From: Candidatus Parvarchaeota archaeon
GTDB taxonomy: Archaea > Nanobdellota > Nanobdellia > CSSed11-243R1
DNA length: 8,661 nt
Reading direction: 5' to 3'
Assembly: GCA_003563585.1 (NCBI GenBank)
Contig: PWUQ01000003.1
Location: 1-8,661 of the forward strand
Made by a program: the position numbers and the translations under genes. Within the stretch, counting starts at the first letter, position 1; each line of letters begins with the position of its first letter. This document shows, piece after piece, positions 5,083 through 8,661 of the stretch. The notes beneath the pieces are model-generated. The model did not search any database, had not been told where the DNA came from, and saw only the letters and a program-made list of their open reading frames with translations.

Positions 5083-5763
5083 TTAATAATCAAAATTCCT
5101 GAATACTTCTGCAAAAAGTCTTCCCGAAAATAAAAGAGGATAAAGTAGTATACCTCCCATGAAAAATCCAACACCGGGTATCAACAAAAGCAAAAATGCC
5201 AAAAAGAAAACAAATAATGAAGCCAGGAAAGCTTTTGCGTAAGGTATTATCATAGATTTAATTTTAGGAAATATTTCGTCTAATTTAAATGCATAACGTA
5301 TGTTTTCGCTTGCAGAATACATTACAATTGCCATAGGTAGCAAAAACAAAGCTGCGAAGAATAGAATTGAACTAAAGAATAGAAGTGAAATTGCTATAGG
5401 GCTTATGCCTCCTCCTAACAAAGCTACTTCTTCCCAAGGAGTTTCAGTTTCTAAAAAAGTTGAAGTGTCTCCTTCAGTTAATACTAAAGAAACAGAACTC
5501 ATTAAAAATGCAGGAAGTAAATACAAAACGATTATTAAAAATATGAAAAAACCATGAATAAAATAATCTTTCCAATATTCGGCTTTATTCCAACTGGGAA
5601 GTTCGTCACTGTTTTTTAAAGTCTCTCTTATAGTTTTAGATAAATATCCAAAGATTAAAAATAAGGGTAAAATCAAAAAAGATAGCGTGCCAACTATAAA
5701 GCCAATTAAAAAATTTTTTTTGTCCAAAAGAGGATATTTGGCTATTTCAAAATAATCTACCAT
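5083..5763 (-). CDS. DUF4013 family multi-pass membrane protein
   Basis: This 226-residue integral membrane protein matches the layout of DUF4013, a family common in archaea and of unknown function. An N-terminal amphipathic segment (VDYFEIAKYPLLDKKN) leads into TM1 (about 18-40) ending in FGYLSKTIRETL. The family hallmark charged loop with DELPSWNKAEYWKDYFIHG (53-71) follows. Then come TM2 (about 72-93), a long glycine-containing TM3 region (about 118-147), an amphipathic stretch, and TM4/TM5 (about 175-212) around the turn IPGVGFF. The start is ATG 5763, because AGGTGA (5773-5768) sits 4 nt upstream of it. An upstream in-frame TTG at 5778 would precede the SD. The gene begins 47 bp after tRNA-Arg, with an AT-rich TATA-like stretch between, so it probably has its own promoter. 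No catalytic residues are evident. Confidence 0.85.
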   Translation of the reverse strand: MVDYFEIAKYPLLDKKNFLIGFIVGTLSFLILPLFLIFGYLSKTIRETLKNSDELPSWNKAEYWKDYFIHGFFIFLIIVLYLLPAFLMSSVSLVLTEGDTSTFLETETPWEEVALLGGGISPIAISLLFFSSILFFAALFLLPMAIVMYSASENIRYAFKLDEIFPKIKSMIIPYAKAFLASLFVFFLAFLLLLIPGVGFFMGGILLYPLLFSGRLFAEVFRNFDY

Positions 5764-5790
5764 TAACTCACCTAACAATTAAAGATTATT

Positions 5791-5800
5791 TAATATTAAA
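5791..5800 (-). promoter_or_regulatory. TATA-like element for the DUF4013 gene
   Basis: TTTAATATTA on the - strand lies about 30-37 bp before the chosen ATG, between tRNA-Arg and this gene. It predicts transcription start near 5770, just around the AGGTGA SD, so the leader would be very short. Read-through from tRNA-Arg is an alternative. Confidence 0.4.
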
Positions 5801-5824
5801 TATTTTGCTATGCCCCCGAAGGGA

Positions 5825-5876
5825 ATTTCAAAACTTTTCTTTTGCTTTTTTTGAGGTCTTTGCAAAGAAAAGCTCT
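5825..5876 (-). other. T-loop intron (59/60) of tRNA-Arg
   Basis: The intron is 52 nt. T-loop TTCA (5882-5879) pairs with TGAA (5830-5827). The bulges are A58 A59 / A5876 and A5826 T5825 / T60. The inner helix begins directly at G5875 and continues through GAGCTTTTCTTT against AAAGAAAAGTTT-type pairing (with G-U pairs near the base), then a bulged A and two more pairs. Splicing restores TTCAAAT. Confidence 0.88.
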
Positions 5877-5898
5877 TTTGAACCCTCGACCTACTGCT

Positions 5899-5924
5899 TG
5901 CTTCAACACCTCTTAAAAGGCGCT
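5899..5924 (-). other. Anticodon-loop intron (37/38) of tRNA-Arg
   Basis: The intron is 26 nt, near the lower size limit for archaeal tRNA introns. CTTC (32-35) pairs with GAAG (5904-5901). The bulges are T36 A37 / A5924 and C5900 A5899 / A38. The inner helix GCGCCT (5923-5918) pairs with AGGTGT (5911-5906) with two G-U pairs, one unpaired T5905 and a 6-nt loop. Confidence 0.88.
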
Positions 5925-5987
5925 TAGAAGGCAGCCGCTCTATCCAGGCTGAGCTACAGGGGCATACATATTCTACGTAAATTTTAT

Positions 5988-5995
5988 TTTATAAA
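5988..5995. promoter_or_regulatory. Palindromic TATA box between tRNA-Arg and leucyl-tRNA synthetase
   Basis: TTTATAAA reads identically on both strands. On the - strand it is about 28 bp before tRNA-Arg and is preceded by an A-rich BRE-like GAAAACG, supporting use by the tRNA. On the + strand it would start transcription near 6017, upstream of both candidate starts of the synthetase gene. Confidence 0.6.
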
Positions 5996-6018
5996 CGTTT
6001 TCAAAATATCAAAAAAAG

Positions 6019-6024
6019 TTTAAA
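6019..6024 (+). promoter_or_regulatory. Alternative TATA box for leucyl-tRNA synthetase (leaderless start)
   Basis: TTTAAA is preceded by the A-rich, BRE-like run AAAAAAAG. Its centre is about 26 bp before the ATG at 6048, the spacing expected if the mRNA starts at or next to that codon. It supports the 6048 start over the in-frame ATG at 6033. Confidence 0.4.
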
Positions 6025-6047
6025 GGTTGATTATGTTATTTTCTTAT

Positions 6048-8661
6048 ATGGTTAATTTTCAAAAAATAGAAAAAAAATGGCAGAAGAAATGGCAAGAAGA
6101 AAAAATATTCGAAGTGAACCCTAATAAAAAACAAAAATTCTTCGCCACAGTTCCTTATCCGTATACTTCGGGTCCGTTTCACATTGGACATGGAAGAACT
6201 TACACCATAGCAGACATATTCGTAAGATATCAAAGGATGAGGGGCAATAATGTATTATGGCCTATGGCATTTCATGTGAGCGGAACGCCTGTTTTAGCCA
6301 TATCTAAAAAAATGAAAAAGAATGAAAAAGAAACAATAAATCAATTCAAAAGTTATGTTAAATTACATACAGAAAATAAAAAAGATGTAGAAAAAATTGT
6401 AAAAAGTTTTGAAAACCCCGAAAGTATAATGAAATATTTCTCAAAAACATACATTCAAGATTTTAATTCTATAGGATGTTCAATTGATTGGAGGAGAAAA
6501 TTTACAACAAATGATTCTGAATACAATAAATTTATTGAATGGCAATTTCAAAAACTTAAGAACTCTAATCTAATCAAAAAAGGAGAATATCCAATCCTCT
6601 ATTGTAAAAGCTGCAAAAATGCGGTTGGTGAAGATGATATAAAAAGTGGGGATACGATAAAACCAAAAGTAGAAGAGTGGAATTTATGGAAATTTCCTTT
6701 TGAGAATATTTTCATCGTTTGTGCAACTTTACGTCCTGAAACTATATATGGCGTAACCAACATTTGGATAAACCCAAAAGGTAAATATGTTGAGGCAACG
6801 GTAAATGAAGAAAATTGGATAATAAGTAAAAATTCATTAGAAAAATTAAAATTCCAGGACAAAAATGTTGAAATAAAAAAAGAGTTTTTTGGAAAAGAAT
6901 TGATAGGTAAAAAAGTAAATGTTCCAATTGAAAAAAGAAGTATACCTATACTTAAAGCGGATTTTGTAAGTGTCGATAATGGAACTGGAATTGTTTACTC
7001 CGTTCCAGCACACGCTCCTTATGATTATGTAGCATTGAAAGAATCAAAAGAAGATATAAAACCAATATCTATAATAAATATTGAAAATTATTCAAAATTT
7101 CCTGCAAAAGATGTTGTTGAAAAGTATAAAATAAAAAACCAAAAAGAAGATGAAAAATTGAAAAAAGCAACAGAAGAGATTTATAAAAATGAATTTTATC
7201 TAGGAATTTTAAACGATAGGTGTAAAAAATTCAAAGGTAAAAAAGTTTCTGAAATAAAAGAAGGCTTAGTAAAAATTTTTGAAAAAGAAAAAAAATTGGA
7301 TAAAATGTATGAAGTTTCAGCAATACAAGAGCCGGTATTATGCAGATGTGGTGGAGAAGTAATAGTTTCTGTTCTTAAAGACCAATGGTTTATTGATTAT
7401 GGAAATAAAAGATGGAAGGAAAAAACAAAGAAATGTCTCAAAAACATGGAAATATTTCCTGAAACATACAGAAAATTTTTCGATGATACTATCGAATGGG
7501 TTCATGAAAGGCCTGCAGCAAGAAAAAGAGGATTGGGAACCAAACTTCCTTTTGACAAAGATTGGATAATAGAATCACTTTCCGATTCGACAATATATAT
7601 GGCTTTTTATACAATCATACATCATATAAAAGATAATAATATTCCTACGGAAAAATTAAATTTTGAATTTTGGGATTACGTACTTTTAGGAAAAGGCAAT
7701 ATAAATGATTTAGATATAGATAAAAAAATAGTAAAAAAAATGAAAGATGAATTTGAGTATTGGTATCCTGTTGACTTGAGGCATACTGCAATAGCACACA
7801 TAACAAACCATCTTATATTTTATATTTTCAATCATACTGCTATCTTTGATAAAAAATATTGGCCAAAAAGAATAACGTTAAATGAGCTTTTGATTAGAGA
7901 AGGAAAGAAAATGTCTAAAAGTTTGGGTAATGTTATCCCATTAGCGGAAATTCCAAAAAAGTATTTTGCTGATTTGTTTAGGCTTTACGTATCATATGCT
8001 GCCGATTTATCTACTGTATTAAATTGGAATGAGAATGAGGTTATGTCTTTAAATAACAAAATTTCAAAATTTTATAATCTTGTTTCAAATTCGAAAAGCA
8101 AAAAATACAAAAACACCAATGCTACAAAATGGTTAATCTCTAAATTCAATAGAGTTATAGAAAACACTACAAAAGCGATTGAAAATTATTCGATAAGGGA
8201 GTACATTCAAAGTTCATTTTATGACGTTATAAATGACATAAATTATTTCAAAAGAAGAGCACCTTCTGAAATTGGTGTGCTTAAAGAAGAAATTTATCCT
8301 AAATGGATAAAAATTCTTGCACCTGTAATACCTCATATTTCTGAAGAGTTATGGGGAAAAATGGGAAATAATAATTTTGTTTCGATTGAATCATGGCCTA
8401 AACCAAATAAAAACAAAATAGATGAAAAAGCAGAAGAAGGTGAAGAATATTTAAAAAGCGTTCATTCGGACATAAACCAAATAATAAAACTTGTAGGTAA
8501 AACTCCAGTTGAGATAGAAATATTCGTTGCAGATAATTGGAAGTATGAAATGCAAGATATACTAAATAAAAATAAAGACAAAAAAAGTAAAGATTTGATT
8601 CCGATATTAATGAAAAACAAAAATATAAAAAATCATGGGAAAACTGCAATAAACATTATGC
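6048..8661 (+). CDS. leuS: Leucyl-tRNA synthetase, archaeal type (3' end outside window)
   Basis: This class I synthetase charges tRNA-Leu and has a CP1 editing domain that hydrolyses mischarged products. 871 codons are visible with no stop; archaeal enzymes are usually about 940-970 residues, so only the last part of the C-terminal domain is missing. Motifs in order: WQKKWQEEKIF start, HIGH at 45-48, FHVSGTPV, C186/C189 of a zinc-binding pair, editing motif TLRPETIYGVTN (from 227), GTGIVYSVPAHAP with editing Asp326, C432/C434, WVHERPAARKRGLGT (from 484), SDSTIYMAFYTI, and KMSKS at 621-625. The later part contains the helical anticodon-binding domain (IPHISEELW). An upstream in-frame ATG at 6033 would add five residues. 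The later start is preferred on homologue-like N-terminus and promoter spacing. The gene is transcribed divergently from tRNA-Arg. Confidence 0.96.
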   Translation, partial: MVNFQKIEKKWQKKWQEEKIFEVNPNKKQKFFATVPYPYTSGPFHIGHGRTYTIADIFVRYQRMRGNNVLWPMAFHVSGTPVLAISKKMKKNEKETINQFKSYVKLHTENKKDVEKIVKSFENPESIMKYFSKTYIQDFNSIGCSIDWRRKFTTNDSEYNKFIEWQFQKLKNSNLIKKGEYPILYCKSCKNAVGEDDIKSGDTIKPKVEEWNLWKFPFENIFIVCATLRPETIYGVTNIWINPKGKYVEATVNEENWIISKNSLEKLKFQDKNVEIKKEFFGKELIGKKVNVPIEKRSIPILKADFVSVDNGTGIVYSVPAHAPYDYVALKESKEDIKPISIINIENYSKFPAKDVVEKYKIKNQKEDEKLKKATEEIYKNEFYLGILNDRCKKFKGKKVSEIKEGLVKIFEKEKKLDKMYEVSAIQEPVLCRCGGEVIVSVLKDQWFIDYGNKRWKEKTKKCLKNMEIFPETYRKFFDDTIEWVHERPAARKRGLGTKLPFDKDWIIESLSDSTIYMAFYTIIHHIKDNNIPTEKLNFEFWDYVLLGKGNINDLDIDKKIVKKMKDEFEYWYPVDLRHTAIAHITNHLIFYIFNHTAIFDKKYWPKRITLNELLIREGKKMSKSLGNVIPLAEIPKKYFADLFRLYVSYAADLSTVLNWNENEVMSLNNKISKFYNLVSNSKSKKYKNTNATKWLISKFNRVIENTTKAIENYSIREYIQSSFYDVINDINYFKRRAPSEIGVLKEEIYPKWIKILAPVIPHISEELWGKMGNNNFVSIESWPKPNKNKIDEKAEEGEEYLKSVHSDINQIIKLVGKTPVEIEIFVADNWKYEMQDILNKNKDKKSKDLIPILMKNKNIKNHGKTAINIM

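Larger units (their letters stand above)
5811..5963 (-). tRNA. tRNA-Arg (TCT) with two introns
   Basis: The acceptor stem GCCCCTG (5963-5957) pairs with CGGGGGC (5818-5812). The discriminator is A5811 and no CCA is encoded. The D-stem GCTC/GAGC is complete, with GG in the loop. The anticodon stem GCTGC (5935-5931) pairs with GCAGT (5897-5893). The anticodon TCT is at 5928-5926. The T-stem GAGGG (5887-5883) pairs with CCCTT (5823-5819). Introns of 26 nt at 37/38 and 52 nt at 59/60 are removed to leave a 75-nt tRNA, again with T-loop TTCAAAT. A TATA box lies about 28 bp upstream in the region shared with the divergent leucyl-tRNA synthetase gene. TCT reads AGA/AGG codons. Confidence 0.93.

Noticed and set aside
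4872..5963. tRNA pseudogenes or split (trans-spliced) tRNA halves
   Set aside because: Both halves of each tRNA lie in order on the same strand, all stems pair after intron removal, and BHB motifs are intact. Cis-spliced introns explain everything.
6033..6050. Start of leucyl-tRNA synthetase at ATG 6033
   Set aside because: In frame and possible, but the added residues MLFSY are not like usual synthetase N-termini, the SD-like AGGTTGA is too close, and TATA spacing favours 6048.
6599..6927. Overlapping - strand reading frames inside the leucyl-tRNA synthetase gene
   Set aside because: They are low-complexity Phe/Leu/Ser-rich shadows of an A-rich coding strand, opposite a gene with all catalytic motifs.
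1..8661. CRISPR array, insertion sequence, integrase or phage genes
   Set aside because: No regularly spaced direct repeats, transposase or integrase motifs were seen. The only notable direct similarity, near 4881-4900 and 5820-5840, is explained by the related T-loop introns plus T-stem exons.

Overview
The window looks like compact, AT-rich archaeal chromosome. Evidence: an archaeal-type leucyl-tRNA synthetase, an archaeal tRNA-splicing endonuclease (EndA), tRNA genes with bulge-helix-bulge (BHB) introns and no encoded CCA, TATA-box promoters, and GGAGG/AGGTGA Shine-Dalgarno (SD) sequences. The small proteins, very short spacers and low GC would suit a reduced-genome (DPANN-like) archaeon, but that lineage is inferred and not demonstrated.

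Layout. The + strand from the left edge to 1706 carries the 3' end of a beta-rich protein gene, a 96-aa single OB-fold protein, a zinc-ribbon/Hsp20-like protein overlapping it by 8 bp, and a small lysine-tailed membrane protein. A T-rich inverted repeat separates these from a convergent - strand block (1749-5963). Read in transcription order, that block is tRNA-Arg(TCT), a DUF4013 membrane protein, tRNA-Trp(CCA), a helix-hairpin-helix (HhH-GPD) DNA glycosylase, then a tight three-gene unit: a signal-peptide/one-TM surface protein, a compact HD-GYP-like protein and EndA. From 6048 to the right edge the + strand encodes leucyl-tRNA synthetase, truncated by the window and divergent from tRNA-Arg across a palindromic TATA element.

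The most striking feature is that both tRNA genes are interrupted twice, once at the canonical anticodon-loop site (37/38) and once in the T-loop (59/60). All four introns can be folded by hand into BHB structures. The two T-loop introns also resemble each other beyond what the splice-site structure requires, suggesting common descent. EndA, the enzyme expected to remove them, is encoded about 3 kb away with its catalytic Tyr/His/Lys triad intact. It has the length of the homotetrameric type, which is classically regarded as restricted to canonical sites.

The second notable item is the HD-GYP-like protein just upstream of endA. It keeps nearly all of the trinuclear metal site but has a shortened HD-to-His segment and an Asp-to-Glu change. 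No CRISPR array, insertion sequence, rRNA or phage module is visible.
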